Below, in pieces: positions 22,702-35,281 of a stretch of 64,000 nt of DNA. Source of the stretch: Cycas panzhihuaensis. Lineage: Eukaryota; Cycadophyta. The first letter of the stretch is position 1. The number at the start of each line of letters is the position of its first letter. Location: NCBI GenBank assembly GCA_023213395.1, contig CM041465.1:20212001-20276000 (forward strand), read 5' to 3'. Under the pieces are notes generated by a model. It saw only the letters and a program-made list of their open reading frames with translations. It made no database searches and was not told the origin of the DNA. A program made the position numbers and the translations under genes.

Positions 22702-25492
22702 TATTTCTCAACTACCAGGAATGGATTAGGAGATGGCAACCCATAGGTAAATGAAGGTATGTGTCTATTCCCCACTCACAACTTTACAATTATGTTATTA
22801 GATCTTGGGTGTTGGATGAATATATGCTTCATGTTTGGCTAGCTTAATTGTTTCTCTTTTATGTTGATGATGACTAGGACTTTTATCTAATTGCCTTAAA
22901 GGCCCTCATTATGGCCTAATGGTAAAAAAGATGACCCTTCTCTAATCCCTATAACTTTGTCCCCATTAGATATTAACCCAATATTACTTGTCCTTCTTCA
23001 TTCTTTTATCATGATTATATGTGATTTATCATTCAGAGGCCTTAGGATTAGTTTACAAGAGTTTGAAGTGGAAGCATGTGGTTCTATGGTCAAATTTTGA
23101 TGCACTGCTATAATACCACTTTGATTGTTGCTAGTAACAATAGTATTTTGTGGTGTTGTAGTCATATTTGTGGTACCATAAAGAACTCCATAGTGCAATT
23201 GTTACAACAATTACTTGTAGCCAACAATGTTTAATTTTTGTCATTAATGCTCCCTTATTAGACCTGGCACCTCATGGTAGGACTAGGTGGGTGCGTAATG
23301 GCCCAAGGAAGCTTTCTAATTCATCAAATTACTACTTTGTTTGAATTTAGAGTAGGAGTTTTTAAATAAAACCATGGTAATCCATGGCTTTTTGTGGGTT
23401 GGTTTCATACATGAAACCACCACCCTAACACTCAAATTTTAGATATAAAACCTCTCAATTTTAAGGGGTTTCTCTTCTTTTAGCACATATGGTTCTTTGG
23501 GGGAATTCCATTAGTCTCATACTATGAAGAGTTGGATTGATTCTTCTACTCACTTAACTTAAATCCCAACTATTATCATGCTTAGTTTGGCTAGCTCCCA
23601 TGATCATTCTTGGTGGATCTCAGTGGAAATCTTCATTCTTGCCTATCATCTTTACTAATTTTGGATATGCTCTCTTTTTCTTAAGCCTCTAAACCTTGTC
23701 TTACTAGCATTTTTGGGCTTCGTATCATTAAGAATTGGAGAGTTTCACCTAATTGAGGTTAAGACACCAAGTAATTATCATCATTCCATTGGAGCAGGAC
23801 TTAGGAAGCTACACTAATAATCTTTGGAAGTTTTAAGGAGGATATTTGGTGTAGTAAACAACTCTTACACCCCTCACTCTTAGGTGATCACCTTCCAGGT
23901 TATATGGTGCTAGATTTCCTTGGTGCATGCACCTCCTACTTCAACCTAGACCATGTTGCCACATGATATAAAGGATTTATACTATTTTTTTATTTAGGAT
24001 GATCCTTGTAGCTATATTTGCATTTCTCTCTTATTGATTTTGTCAAAGTTATAGGGATTGGAAGGGTTCCCCTTGGACCAACTAAGGGAACCACCTATAT
24101 AGGGAAGGCTAGTGCCATAATGAGGCACCACTCACCTATACTCCCTACCTATTATATTCTCCTTGTATTTTGATTGCCTAGAAAGAATGATCATGCTCGC
24201 TTGATTGTACTTATATTCTTCTTGTTTATGAGTATAAGGTAGTTTGGTGGTGTGTATGTGTGTGTGTGTGTATAGTGCAAGTATTGCTTATTTTTTGGGG
24301 TAGTATCCTAACATGCATGCAGGGTGAAGATCAAGCCTCTTAAGGTTGCTTAAGAAATATACAATAGACTATATTTCCCAAGGTAAGTTCTACTTGTATT
24401 TTGCATGCTTTTTAGTTTCTTTACCTTTCCTTTTTATTTGTATATTATTACTAGTTCAATTTGGGATAGGTAAGTGTAGCTTCCTCCATCCTCTAACTCT
24501 TGTACAGAAAAGGAGATTTCAACCATGACAAAGGGAGATTAAGGAGGACTAAGGGAAGAGTCATCACCAACCATCATGAACTAGGTGTATGTCCCAAAAC
24601 CCTTATTCTCCTTGTTGTTATTTCACTATATATTGATACTCTTACCTTTAACTTCCCCATTGCAATAAACGTTTTCCCCCTTTTTTGGGTTTGCTTCTAT
24701 TGGTCACATCTCAATCAAAAGAAAAGGGTAAAGATTTTTAGTGGATATCTCTCATTACATGTAGGGAAAAGAGATCATTTTAAAGAAAAAAATATTTTTC
24801 TTTATTTATTCTTTTTATATAAAACATATTTGGGAACAAGGAACATTTGGATTGCATGTAGGAAAAAAGGCACCTACTCTTCATCTCCTCTATTCTATCT
24901 CACATTTGCATTGGTGTCCCTTCTTTTTAATTAGCATATGGTTATTTTTCTCCTTTAGGACAAGAAGGAAAAGAAAGTATAATAAGAGTGAGGTTTAATA
25001 TATTTTGCACATTGTTTATTTATTGCATTCCTTAGTTGTTTCCTTTAACATGTATATAAACAAACCTCATTGATAAGAAAACCCTAAGTAAAACATACCA
25101 TTATATCATAACTTAAGGATCAAACAAGGAAATAAATTAATACCTCTTCCTCTTTACTCGCTAGACTTTGCTACTATACTCTAAACCTAAGAGGGAGCCT
25201 TTTGCCTCTTCTTCCAAAGAGGATAGAAGAAACTTTCGCTTGGGCAACTCGATAATCCAAGAGGGCCAAACCACCTATAACTCATAAATCTATATACCAA
25301 CCAAATCTAAAGACATTATATGCAAAGAAGAGAACATGTGCTATGTGAGTCCTAAATCCATACCTAAGCGATTCACGAATGCCCTTCATGGGTAAACAAG
25401 AATCGTATTACATCTCTTTAGGCTTATGCACCCTAAGCCTATTACTTATAGGTGTGTAGTTGCTTCTTGTTACCCCTACAGGTGTGCTTCCA
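22702..25492 (+). repeat. 5' LTR of Tat3
   Basis: The start TATTTCTCAACTACCAGGAA corresponds to the TGTTTCCCAGCTCCTGGGAA terminus of Tat2 (reverse strand), with TG changed to TA. The end GTGTGCTTCCA corresponds to GTGATTCCA. Length is 2791 bp against about 3.0 kb in Tat2. A decayed form of the family palindrome lies near 23169-23195. A GT microsatellite is at 24250-24271. The gag of the same element follows on the same strand. Confidence 0.65.
24250..24271. repeat. (GT)n microsatellite
   Basis: GTGTGTATGTGTGTGTGTGT, one interruption, inside the Tat3 LTR. Confidence 0.85.
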
Positions 25493-25493
25493 C

Positions 25494-25506
25494 TGGTGAC
25501 CATATT
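25494..25506 (+). other. Primer binding site of Tat3
   Basis: TGGTGACCATATT starts one base after the LTR terminus CA. The same sequence (with one change, TCGTGACCATATT) occupies the equivalent place in Tat2 at 59309-59297. It would pair with a tRNA ending GGTCACCA; I do not name the tRNA. Confidence 0.6.
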
Positions 25507-25699
25507 AGGGACTCACCAATAAGGACACCCTTAGGTTTCCTATGGTTGCCTTGTGTTGCCCCCTTCTTTCCCTATAGGGTCTTATTAGGGTATTGTATTA
25601 TCCCATAACTCTTATTTCAGATTCATCCTCTTACTTCTAGGGTTCTTAAGCAAAGACATAAATGTGACATTTCTCTCATTATCTACATAGTCTTCCCCC

Positions 25700-28300
25700 T
25701 TTAAAAGTGGATCCATCTTACTTGCCTATAGCTACATCATACCAAGAGTCTCTAATGGAGGATTATACTTCTGATTGGGCTACTAAACCTTGTGTTTTAG
25801 ATTGGCCTCATTTTGAGGGGCGTTCATCTCATTATGATCCCACCCAAAGTGGTGAGGATCGTACTTACTATCAAACTGAATTAATTGATGGTTACCAAAA
25901 CCCTTAATCACTTCCTATGCATGTCATAGGAAGCTATCAGCCTAAAGATCCTACCACATGTTTTGAGAGGGTCTCTTAAACCTATCCATCCTACTCCAGT
26001 TAGTAAGGGGAGGTTTCCACCTCTTATTATCATGTGCATACTTCTTATAGGCACATAGTTGAAACCTTATAAGAGTGTTGTGAGGTTGCAGCTGTGTAAC
26101 CACTCCCTAAGTAGTTTTATAAGTTACTTTGAACCTTATCTCCCTCATTTGTCATCATCTCCCCTCCTTCATCTTTCCCTTCTACTTCCTCTACCTTATA
26201 AGAAGAAGTTCAAGCAGGGCATGTTTCCACATGCAACCCTCCTAGATAATTGACCATTTTAGGTATACAAGCCATCCAATGGGATAAATATGCCTTCACT
26301 TTCAACAAATATGCCTCAACCCATTACCACACCTACCGCTCCTAATCCCTCAATTGTACCGTTTTCCATAATCCATGTAGGATATAAGGGCATGGCTTCC
26401 ATTCACCCACAACCACAACTCATGGACCCTTCACTTTTCATTCCTCTAGGATACACATCTCAACCCTAGAGGCATGTGGGATCCAACCCCCTTCCTATAT
26501 ATAGGGTTGATCCCTTTCATCCTTATGGGGTTGCACCACCTCTTAAGGGTCTATATGGGAAAAACCATATTCCCCATCTTATATCCTATCAACCTCATTA
26601 TGTACTTCAACCTTAACACCCCCATATAGCTTGTACTTGAGGTGTGGTGAGACCCTCTTGCCCACCCCCTTATTTGATGATCCCTTGTGTGAGGGCCACT
26701 TACTCATGTCCATCAGGAGGAGTATGTCACTTCTTTACCTCTTATAACCCTTACCAACAAGGGTAATACCCTCATGATGCCACCTCTTACTTGCCATATA
26801 TAAGGAGGTGGGCATCCATATTCAACATTTCTCCATTCTTATGTTGACCTATTATAGCTCAGTCAGGGATCCATCCCTTCATTGAATATTAGTCAACCCC
26901 TTTATCCAACAAGGTGCTAAGGACCAACTTACCACCTCAACCCCCTAAGATACCCAAGTTTGATAGTGCCTCTTCTCATGGCCCAACGAAGCATGTTAGA
27001 GTATTTTCCATGGCATACATAGATTATTGGGCTTATGATAACATTTTAATGAAGCTTTTTCCTAGATACCTCCATAGAGATGCCCTCAAATACTGTTACC
27101 ATCTCCCTACCCATTCCATTTGCACTTTTCATCAACTAGTTGATGAATTTGTCAACTATTTTGATGTAGCTCGACCCTTTAAGAGTAGGGCTAAAGCCAT
27201 CTTATCACTTAAACAAGGTTACAAGGAGCTCAACCATGACTTTGTGAGGTGATTCCATGACCTCCTCCACTCTTCCAAGGTAACTTTGCTTAAAGAGTTC
27301 AAGAGGGATATATTTGTTAATGCCTTGTACCTCAAGGCACATATGGAAGTCCTCAAGATGGGGGTTACAATGTGTGATTCTTCCATAGCTAAATGCTTAG
27401 CACTAGAGGCTATTGAGATCCAAGCTAGTCTTAAGAAGCTCCTAAGATAATCATAATATTGTGAGGAAACCCCTCTACCACATGACCAAAAGGGTCTGCA
27501 ATAGCTTCCAAGGCCTCCTATTAGAATGACTAAAAGGACCTTAGACCCTCTTACCTATGACATGTATTCCTTTGAATGTATGGTTAGGGATTTAAAGATA
27601 CAACCTATCTAAACATTTTTAGAATCATGTTGACCTATGTACTAAACATCCCATACTATGCCACCTAAAGGTGGGAGTATCTAAACTTCTCAAGGAGGCA
27701 ACGCAAGAGTCCCCCCCCCACAAAAAAAAAAACGGTGTTTGGTGTATGGGGAATGCTTATACAAGGATTCATCATGTTGGTCACAACACCCTAGACTTGC
27801 ACCATGCCATGACTCCTCTCCTCAAAGGGATTCTAAGTCCAACCATAGAATAACTCGTTTACTAGGATTTATTCCTAAATCATAGTGAACAAGATTAGTC
27901 TACCTAAAGTAGGAGAGTGAAGAATAAGAGGCAATCCCTTACTCCTTCCTCTAACCAAGCTAAGGGGAAGTTCTTGAGTGATCCATCCCATTCATTGAGC
28001 CTTAGGGTCCAATGCCCTTCATCCACTCAAACTAAGAACAAAGGGAAGAGAGTAATCCAAATGTATAAGATGACCTAGGTATGCCCTGTCACATGTTCTC
28101 AAGATGCAAAAAAGGCTAAGAAAGCCTCCACTTCACAATAAAACCTTGTTATAGGTAGCCCACTTATAGAGATCCATGTGGTCTTTGAGATAATTCCCAT
28201 CCATCTAGGGTATTATAACTTTTGAAGAGTACTTCCTCAACCCACTAGGAAGGGGAAGGCCTTCTTCATCATTGGAGAGCTTCAAACTATGTTTGCCAAC
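25700..28300 (+). pseudogene. Tat3 gag
   Basis: The core is a 112-codon frame at 26914-27252: PPKIPKFDSASSHGPTKHVR, YWAYDNILMKLFPRYL, STHSICTFHQLVDEFVNYF and SLKQGYKEL. It aligns block by block with the Tat2 gag at 57721-57389. Both are Ty3/gypsy capsid (Retrotrans_gag-like) sequences. The alignment continues after the stop at 27250 (FHDLLHSSKVTLLKEFKRD, ALEAIEIQASLKK). Upstream, 25707-26910 is proline-rich and interrupted by stops, and may be the gag N-terminal part. Gag would build the particle. There are multiple stops and frame changes. Confidence 0.75.
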
Positions 28301-28469
28301 ATGTCCATGATGGACGTCTTATAGGGTTGTCTTAAGAAATAAACTCTTCTTCTAGAGGCCCTTAGTCAAAAGGATATCCCTATCTATTATATGGGTACAT
28401 CCTCTTGAGTGTCACCTACTATCTTATTTTACCCAAGGGACCTTTTGCCGTAAGTAAGAGGGAGCACTA

Positions 28470-28793
28470 TTGGCACTACCTTTCACTATTACTATTGACA
28501 CTTTTGAGTTCACATTGAAGAGGACTGTTCTAGATAACGACTCTTTAATAAATGTTATATCCATATGCATGGTAAATGAGCTAGGTATAGGAACCCTCAA
28601 ATTGGTCCCATGGAGGTGTCAAGGCTATGATGGTAGTAAGAAGATGTCCCTAGGAATGGCAATGCTCTCACTTATCTTGAAAGAAAAAATGGTGCAAACT
28701 GACATCATAGTCCTTGATATTGATATGGAATACAACCTCTTATTAGGTCACCCATGGCTTGACCAAATAGGGGCCATTTTCTCTTCTAGGTAG
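28470..28793 (+). pseudogene. Tat3 protease
   Basis: A 107-codon frame resembles the retropepsin region of Tat/Ogre elements: FEFTLKRTVLDNDSLINVI, MVNELGIGTLKLVPW, then IIVLDIDMEYNLLLGHPWLD. The active site would be LDNDS, with the D of the D-[ST]-G triad kept but the glycine lost. Tat2 has an equivalent DNSFS at about 56280. The C-terminal YNLLLGxPWL block is strongly conserved between both copies and is the best evidence. The upstream methionine is not a real start, since in this family the protease is part of Gag-Pol. Confidence 0.7.
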
Positions 28794-30227
28794 GGATAAC
28801 TTAAGTTTGCCCATGGAGGGTAAATAAAGGTTATCACCTAAGAATCTCCTCCTAACTAATCATCTCACCAACCATGGTAGGTGATATTTGGGGCACTCAA
28901 TGAGGCTGAGGATCCATCTAACCTATCAATTATTGACTCATGTGATATTAAAGACTCTCAGTAAGGGGAGGATGCACCTCCCCTGTGACTAAATTTGGCT
29001 TGTTTTACCCCCATTGATGTAGGTAGTTATGGATAACTAGTCGTCTTGAGTGACTATGAGTCTAATGATGATTACAGAGGATTATCTCATTGAGTTTCCT
29101 TTCTTGACATGCGAGGGAGGCATCCCTATTGTCCTTCAGTGTGTCCCATGTTCTAGCATAGGACCCATATGGTTAGGCCTTCATCCACTTCTTCCCAATG
29201 GCCTTGTACTATTATCCTATTGGCTTGTGTGGACCCCTAACCCACTTATGATCACTCTACTTTAGAAGCACATCAACCCTCTTGAACCTTTGAAGATGAT
29301 GAGGACATTGAGTCCCTATTTTCTCATGATGAGTCTATCATTTATAATCTAGACCCTAGCTAGTACTCCCCCTCCCAAATAGGGGCATGATATCATAGGA
29401 GGGTACACTCTAACTCTTTAAAAGAATCTCCCTAGTATTGCAACTAGTTGTTTGGTCACTACAAGTCTATTGCTCCCTTACCTGCTTCCTAACCTCCTCT
29501 TAGTAAGACTCTCCATAGGATAGATTGCTTTAAGAATGATGAGACTTTGTTGGAACACCTAGTAGGGGTTACACCTAATTTGCCTTCTAGAGATCATAGG
29601 CTTGGTTTCTGGAAGTTCTTGGCCATTGGTAAAAGGAGTGGATCTATCTTTCATCTCCATGCACTATACACAAAGGTAAACATAAGAGTAAGAGAGACTT
29701 AAGAGAAAAATAGTAGCTCTCATAAAACAGAGAGGTAAGAATGAGCCTCTACCATTAAGCTTTTACTTTTATATTAAGAGAGGGAGAATTAGAGTTAAGT
29801 GAAATGAAATTATACATAATATATATAAAAGTGCATTTCACTTAAGTGATCTAATTTAAGTTTATTTAAGACACCTTTTAGGAATAATCAACTAATGTAA
29901 TGACCTTATGACATTAACCTATTCCAATCTCCTCCTTAATGGTCAAAGGTCATTTCATCATATTTTATTCTATCCTATGAGGTCTTCATTTGAGCCTCTT
30001 ATAAAGTAAACTACTATGACACATTTGTAGGAAACACTCATGGGGAAGAAAATCCATGGACTTTATAATCTACTAATATATGTAAAGCAGCTCTTTAAAT
30101 GATGCCAGATAGCTAATTAGTACAATAAATATTGTAACTAAAATCTACTGAGTCTCCATATATTATTTGGTCATCCCCGATGCACTTTTAGGTTTTCACA
30201 AGTTTTAATTTTCTAAAATGATATAAC
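28794..30227. other. Tat3 region after protease, then junction with the copia element
   Basis: 28980-29060 aligns with the reverse strand of 55736-55830 in Tat2 (GTAGGTAGTTAT...), so it is still Tat-like. No reverse transcriptase motif can be read to about 29700. A perfect 12-bp inverted repeat lies at 29795-29845. The end of Tat3 and the 3' LTR of the following minus-strand copia element are not resolved. Confidence 0.5.
29795..29845. repeat. 12-bp perfect inverted repeat
   Basis: TTAAGTGAAATG (29795-29806) and CATTTCACTTAA (29834-29845) are exact complements around a 27-bp AT-rich spacer. It could be a MITE remnant, an LTR terminus or a hairpin. Confidence 0.7.
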
Positions 30228-30340
30228 CCTTATCCTTTTGCACCCATAAGGGGCTTTCACAAATGGGATAGAGTAGAGACTTACTCTTATCCTTTAGCAC
30301 CCATAATGGGTTTGACAAATGAGAGAGAGTATGATGGTCA
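30228..30340. repeat. Imperfect 58-bp direct repeat downstream of minus-strand copia
   Basis: CTTATCCTTTTGCACCCATA near 30228 recurs as CTTATCCTTTAGCACCCATA near 30287, each followed by a GGGxxTxxCAAATGxGA block. It lies just beyond the RNase H end of the copia element (minus strand), so it may be part of its 3' untranslated region or LTR. Confidence 0.65.
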
Positions 30341-30399
30341 TATTATCATCTCCTTCAATCAATTAGAGATGAAGGCCCTAAGGTTGAGTTACCTTTAGA

Positions 30400-31100
30400 A
30401 TTATTGAAACTTCATCCTCTATAGTGGTTTGATGAAGATATCAACCACTTAATCTATTATAGGGTAGTACTCCAATTAAATTATACTATCATGAACTAGT
30501 TCTCTAATCCTATGGACCTTTGTACTTATATATATAGTATGATCATGAAATACATGAGTTTTATCCATTTGGATTATAGACTGATTATCCACATGTAAGT
30601 CGATAGAACTTATTTGGGTGGCATTCAATGTATTCAATAATTTTCTAAGTCATATCACCTCCTTGCTTATCTAATAAGTAATAATATATTTAGCTTTAGC
30701 AGTTGAGTCTACAACTATCTTCTACCATCTAGATCTCCATGATATTAATGTTGTTCTAAGAAATGTTATATACCCAGACATGGATCTTCTTATGTCTTTG
30801 TCTCTTATAAAGTTTGAGTTTGTGTATACATAAAGTTTAAATTTTGTATTAGGTTCATATAGTAGACCATATTTACTAGTCATCTTCAAGTACCTTAGTA
30901 TTCATACTGTAGCCTATAAGTGATTCTACTTAGGATTTGTTATGAATCTTGTAAAAATTCTGATAGAGTATGCAATATCTGGCCTTGTTTTAGTAATGTA
31001 GATGACACTACCTATAAGTTACCTATAGAGTGTTATATCTACCTCCTTAGTATCACCATTAGCTAAAAGTTTGACATTAGGTTACATAGGTATAGCCACT
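30400..31100 (-). pseudogene. Minus-strand copia RNase H
   Basis: VVDSTAKAKYIITY near 30690 stands for the STAEAEY motif, with glutamates changed to lysine. VVDIFIKPL near 30440 stands for ADIFTKPL at the copia C-terminus. Confidence 0.65.
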
Positions 31101-31159
31101 GCTCAAGCATCTTCTAACTAAAACTTTATCAAGAGATTGTTGATATATTTTTCTTGGGA

Positions 31160-32150
31160 GAGAAATTTTATCATTCTTTTGAGTTACTTTAATTCCTAAG
31201 TAATATTTCATCAACTCAAGGTCATATAATGCAAACGTTTTAGTAAGGTCCTTCTTTAGCTAGATGATTACCTATTCATTATTTCCCATTATTAGCATAT
31301 CATCCACAAAGATTAAGAGGTAAGTGACTTTATTATTTTAGCACTTGATGAATACTGTTACATCAATATTTTGATAGTTGTAAATCTCATATCCAAGTTA
31401 CCTTATTCTTTTAAACAACTTGGTAAACCAAGCACCAGGGGCTTGTTTTAGTCTCTATAAGGACTTTCTAAGCCTACAAACCTTATGCTTTTGACCAATA
31501 ATCTTGTATCCTTCTGGCTGAGCCATATAAATTTCTTCTTTGAAGTTGCCATTAAGAAATGTGGTCTTAACATCGAGCTAGTAGATTTTCCAACCCTATT
31601 GAGTACACAAGGCTATAAGAGTTCTGATTATAGGCCACTTGGTTATAGGAGTAAAGATTTTAGTGTAGTTAATGCCTTCTCTTTGCATGAATCCTTTTGC
31701 TACCAACCTTGCCTTATGTTTTTTCTAGGGTGCCATCTAATCTATACTTATTTTTAAACACCCATTTATTTCAAACTATCTTTCTTCCAAGTGGTAGATT
31801 AGTGAGCTCCCATGTACCATTCTTGATAAGATATTGGTACTCTTCATTCATGGCTTTTCTCTAAGCTATATGATTTACAACTTCTTAGTACATTAGAGGC
31901 TCTTCATTAAGACCAAGGTGTAGTTCTGGTAGTTCAAGCTCAATGGAAAGTGATTTATATATCCTTACTCTATGGTCACTTCTAATGCCAATTTTGCCTA
32001 CTACATATGGTTGCATATCCTTGTGTAGTTGGTAGGCTTCATGAAAACCTTGAGTTGGGAATGAGGTTTTTATTTCCACAGCCTCTTGGTCTTTATTTTG
32101 ATCCCAAAATAGATGATGTAAAATCTTTGGCATAGAGGAAGTTGACATAT
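31160..32150 (-). pseudogene. Minus-strand copia reverse transcriptase
   Basis: Blocks include KAMNEEYQYLIKNGTWELTN and LPLGRKIV*NKWVFKNKY, then the catalytic LIFVDDMLIMGNN at about 31300, where the double aspartate is kept. The thumb block YDLELMKYYLGI follows. Stops and shifts interrupt the fingers and palm. The intact FVDD box is notable because both other copia copies in this window have lost theirs. Confidence 0.72.
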
Positions 32151-32379
32151 TAGAGAAGACGAGCCAACTACTAATGTTGGAGAAGGTGGTCCTTCTACTA
32201 TGGCTTTACCTTTGTCAACTTGGCTATTCTCAAATGATAGTGCTAGATATATACACATTGGTTGAGAGTCACAACTTATATCCTCTAAGGCTCTATTATT
32301 AGATTCTAAGATTTTGAGCAACTATTGAACATCTTCCCCTCTAAATTTTGGAATCTGGATATCAAATTTAGTAGCATTG

Positions 32380-33229
32380 TTAAATCAGTACAAAGGTGTC
32401 TTAGAGTTGAGTCTGAGTAAATTGATCTCTCGTCTCCAAAAAGATAACATCTCTAGTTATGATGACTTTATGCTATAAAGGTGGAAAAACCTTGTACCCA
32501 TTTTTATCCATAGGTTATCTGATAAAGATACCTTTCAGGGCTCTATCTTGTAGCTTGTTTCTGTGTTTCTTCAAAATATAAGCATAACAAGTAGAGCTAA
32601 AAATTTTGAAGTGGAAGATTTAAGGGGTTTGTCCATACCACATTTCATATAGAGAGGGGTCAATCTTGGAGAGACTGATAGTATTAATGCAATACACAGT
32701 AGTTGAGATAGCCTCATCCTAAAGATATATAGTATCATTTTTATATACTAACATAGCATGAGCCATGTTCATGATGGTCTTGTTCATGCACTTGACAACT
32801 CCATTCTATTGAGGTATACCTACAATAGTGGTTTTATGTTTGATCCCATGGCGACACAAGTATGATTCAAACTCATTAGAGGTATACTCACCACTATTAT
32901 TAGTCTTGAGTATCTTGATCTTGAATCCTAATTCATTCTCCACGTAGGCCTTGAAAGCTTAAAACATGGAAAAACCTTCATCTTTATTTATAAGAAAAGT
33001 AACCCATACTTTCTTGGTAAAATCATCAATGAAAGTAATATAGTACCATTTTGTTTGAGAGATGGAATGGGCATAGGACTATATATATCTGAGTGTACAA
33101 GCTATATAGGTTGACTAGATTTCCATTGACTATAAGGAAAGGGTTGTCTTTGAGATTTGGAAATGATACATGCTTTGTATTTAAAGCCTTAGAAGAGAGC
33201 CTAGGCATACCATAAAGAGTGGTACATAG
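32380..33229 (-). pseudogene. Minus-strand copia integrase
   Basis: On the minus strand one reads VTFLINKDEGFSMF, KTNNSGEYTSNEFE, a GIPQxNGVVKCMNKTIMNMA block, and IKGIFIR near the end. The second catalytic aspartate of the R-x-D-N-G-x-E-Y motif is asparagine (TNNSGEY), and the E of the NGVVERxNR motif is lysine, so it is inactive. Stops are scattered. Confidence 0.65.
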
Positions 33230-33720
33230 TTATCTTAAATGATTAATTTTGATATGACCCATATGAGCATTCCATAGGGACTTTTGGAATAAATTTTGAG
33301 GAGTGAGAGTTATGGCAAAAGTAGAGTCATCATCAACATAGTTAGCTTCAAAGGATGGTGAGCTAGTTAGGTGAAAAAGTTTTCTATCAAGAATTATAAT
33401 CATAACCATAACATTTGAAGAAGGGTGAATAACACAAAGAGTTTGATTATTTGTAGTTACACTAAGATCTAATCTATTAGAGATAAAGGTGGATAAGGAG
33501 AGTAGGAATATATTAAACATCAACAAGGGTAAAATCTGGAAGGCCTAGGAGTTTTAGGCAAATGGTTCTAAGTCTTTTGACTAGTTGAAATGATTTATCA
33601 GCTATGTGTACAACACCATAAATTTTAGAGTCAAAATACTGAAAAAACTGATGATGGCAACTCATATGTTATGTTGCTCCAATATCCCTAATCTAAGATG
33701 AAGTATTTGAGGTGGCACTA
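33230..33720 (-). pseudogene. Minus-strand copia protease core and pre-integrase
   Basis: An IRDIGAT block near 33690 stands for W-I-x-D-S-G-A-T of the copia protease, with serine changed to isoleucine and a stop behind it. The frame 33526-33230 follows, ending in LWNAHMGHIKINHL, the LWHxRxGH pre-integrase motif. Confidence 0.65.
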
Positions 33721-33939
33721 TTAGTAACTCTAAGAGGTAAAGAAAAAAGTGAATAAGCATAACTATAATGAGCCTTAATATACTTAGTGGATTTGTTAAT
33801 AGCATCTAATGAAGTAGCCCCAATTATTTAAAGGTATTCATGAGCAAATTATGTTATACCAAAAGCATCTTCAAAAGAAGTATCATCAATATTATGTACA
33901 CTATGGCACTATTGATAGCTTGGTAGTTTGTTGGTGGTA

Positions 33940-34903
33940 GTTCTATAATTTTTAGTATAGTGTCCTTTTCTATGATTCCTTTAGCACATAATTATTTAAT
34001 TTCCAATCCCATAAGAAGTATGTGGTTGGCTAGATTATCTCTAATTACTAGATCTAGGTCTAAATTAATTATTTTAGCCTTGGCCTTGAGACTATTTTTG
34101 TTGGTATTAAGGAGCTTGTTGACTATGAGGATGTTTTCCTTGTTATCTACTTCTACCTCTTCTATGGGAATTACCACCTCTATGAGAGGATTAATCTTGA
34201 CTTTTAGTATAAAAAAGATCTTCTTCCACTTCAAAAGTAGCATTGACTAGATCTGATGTAGTGGCAAAGTTGGTATCAAAGGTCTTATCAAATTCAATAA
34301 ACTTATCAGTAAGAGCCTTAAAGTTTAGGGTCCTCAAAGTGCAACTAGATTGAAGACTTTCTAGTAGATTTTTGTAATCTAGGATATGGAGACATGAATG
34401 AATCAAGAAATCCCATGTAACACATTGAGTCTTGAAGTCTTTATCGATGTCTTACTTGATAGGATGAAGGAGATTGATTATCTCACTTGTGTATTATTTT
34501 TACATTTTTAATTTGTTCATCTTTAGCACTAACTGAACAAATTCTAAGTCTAATTTAGTGTTAAAGTTCTTCTCAAGAACTTCAAGAACTTTCTATGCTA
34601 TGTCATATACAACTTCATCAATGAGGTTATGCAAGAAATAATTAGTGATAAGAAGTATCCCTACAAGGATTTTATCATCATCAAGTTCCCATTAGCATTT
34701 ACCTATAGCATTAGTGGGGGGAGTTAGAGGAGTTCCTCTAGAGGAAGATGTGGTAGCAGTGGAAGCAATAATTGGTATAAGTTATAGGTGATCTCTCCAA
34801 AGACCTCCATATTTTACAGCATTTCTGAAACTAGTGAACCATATGTCCTAATTTTCTTTCCCTTTAAGAATGCAGTTTATATTTTGTTTAAACTATAAAG
34901 ACA
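33940..34903 (-). pseudogene. Minus-strand copia gag
   Basis: Gag starts at the ATG at about 34903. It includes LNFKALTDKFIEFDKTF and SDLVNATFEVEEDLFYTK. A strongly decayed zinc knuckle (C..N-HRKGH-YTKN, where two cysteines should follow the C-x2-C-x4-H-x4-C pattern) lies near 33930-33975. Stops split it into short frames (34406-34191, 34243-33992). Confidence 0.62.
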
Positions 34904-35074
34904 TGGTGTCTTTTAAGAAGGGAAGAAATGAATAAAGGATTTATGAAATTGATGGTAATAAATGACCAATCACTATTTATAAATAGGATATGTAATGAAG
35001 TAATGTAGAAGAAGGAAGAATAAAGAAGTGAGAATGGTTACTCATAGATGAAGGGAGAAACTTAGAGAAAAGTC

Positions 35075-35281
35075 ACCAATAATTATGACAAATATTAACT
35101 TGATACAACAAGAATATGAGAAGCACTATGATGAAAATTAGCTAGCAACACTTGTGACAAATATTAACTTGACACAGTAGGAATATGATAAGTACTATGA
35201 TGAAAATTAGCCACCAACATTTATGGCAAATATTAACCTAATGTAGTAAGAATTTAAGAAGCACTATGATTGTGATTATAG
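35075..35281. repeat. 69-bp tandem repeat, three copies
   Basis: Anchors ATGACAAATATTAACTTGA (35085), GTGACAAATATTAACTTGA (35154) and ATGGCAAATATTAACCTAA (35223) are spaced exactly 69 bp. The units share AAGCACTATGAT(G) and GAAAATTAGC blocks. They lie upstream of the minus-strand copia gag, the expected place of its LTR or leader, and may be enhancer-like repeats. Confidence 0.85.

Larger units (their letters stand above)
30400..34903 (-). mobile_element. Degenerate Ty1/copia element, minus strand
   Basis: Copia domains in the order gag, protease, pre-integrase, integrase, reverse transcriptase, RNase H are readable on the minus strand from 34903 down to about 30420. Recognition is by conserved blocks, since many stops and frameshifts are present. 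LTRs, PBS and target duplication were not recognised. Flanking tandem repeats (35075-35281 and 30228-30340) may be parts of its untranslated regions or LTRs. It separates Tat3 from the Tat1 LTR. Confidence 0.78.

Noticed and set aside
24500-24934. 144-codon frame within Tat3 LTR
   Set aside because: Phe/Leu-rich, no counterpart frame in the other family LTRs.
35075-35281. CRISPR-like array
   Set aside because: The 69-bp units are contiguous, without unique spacers; plant context; ordinary tandem repeat.
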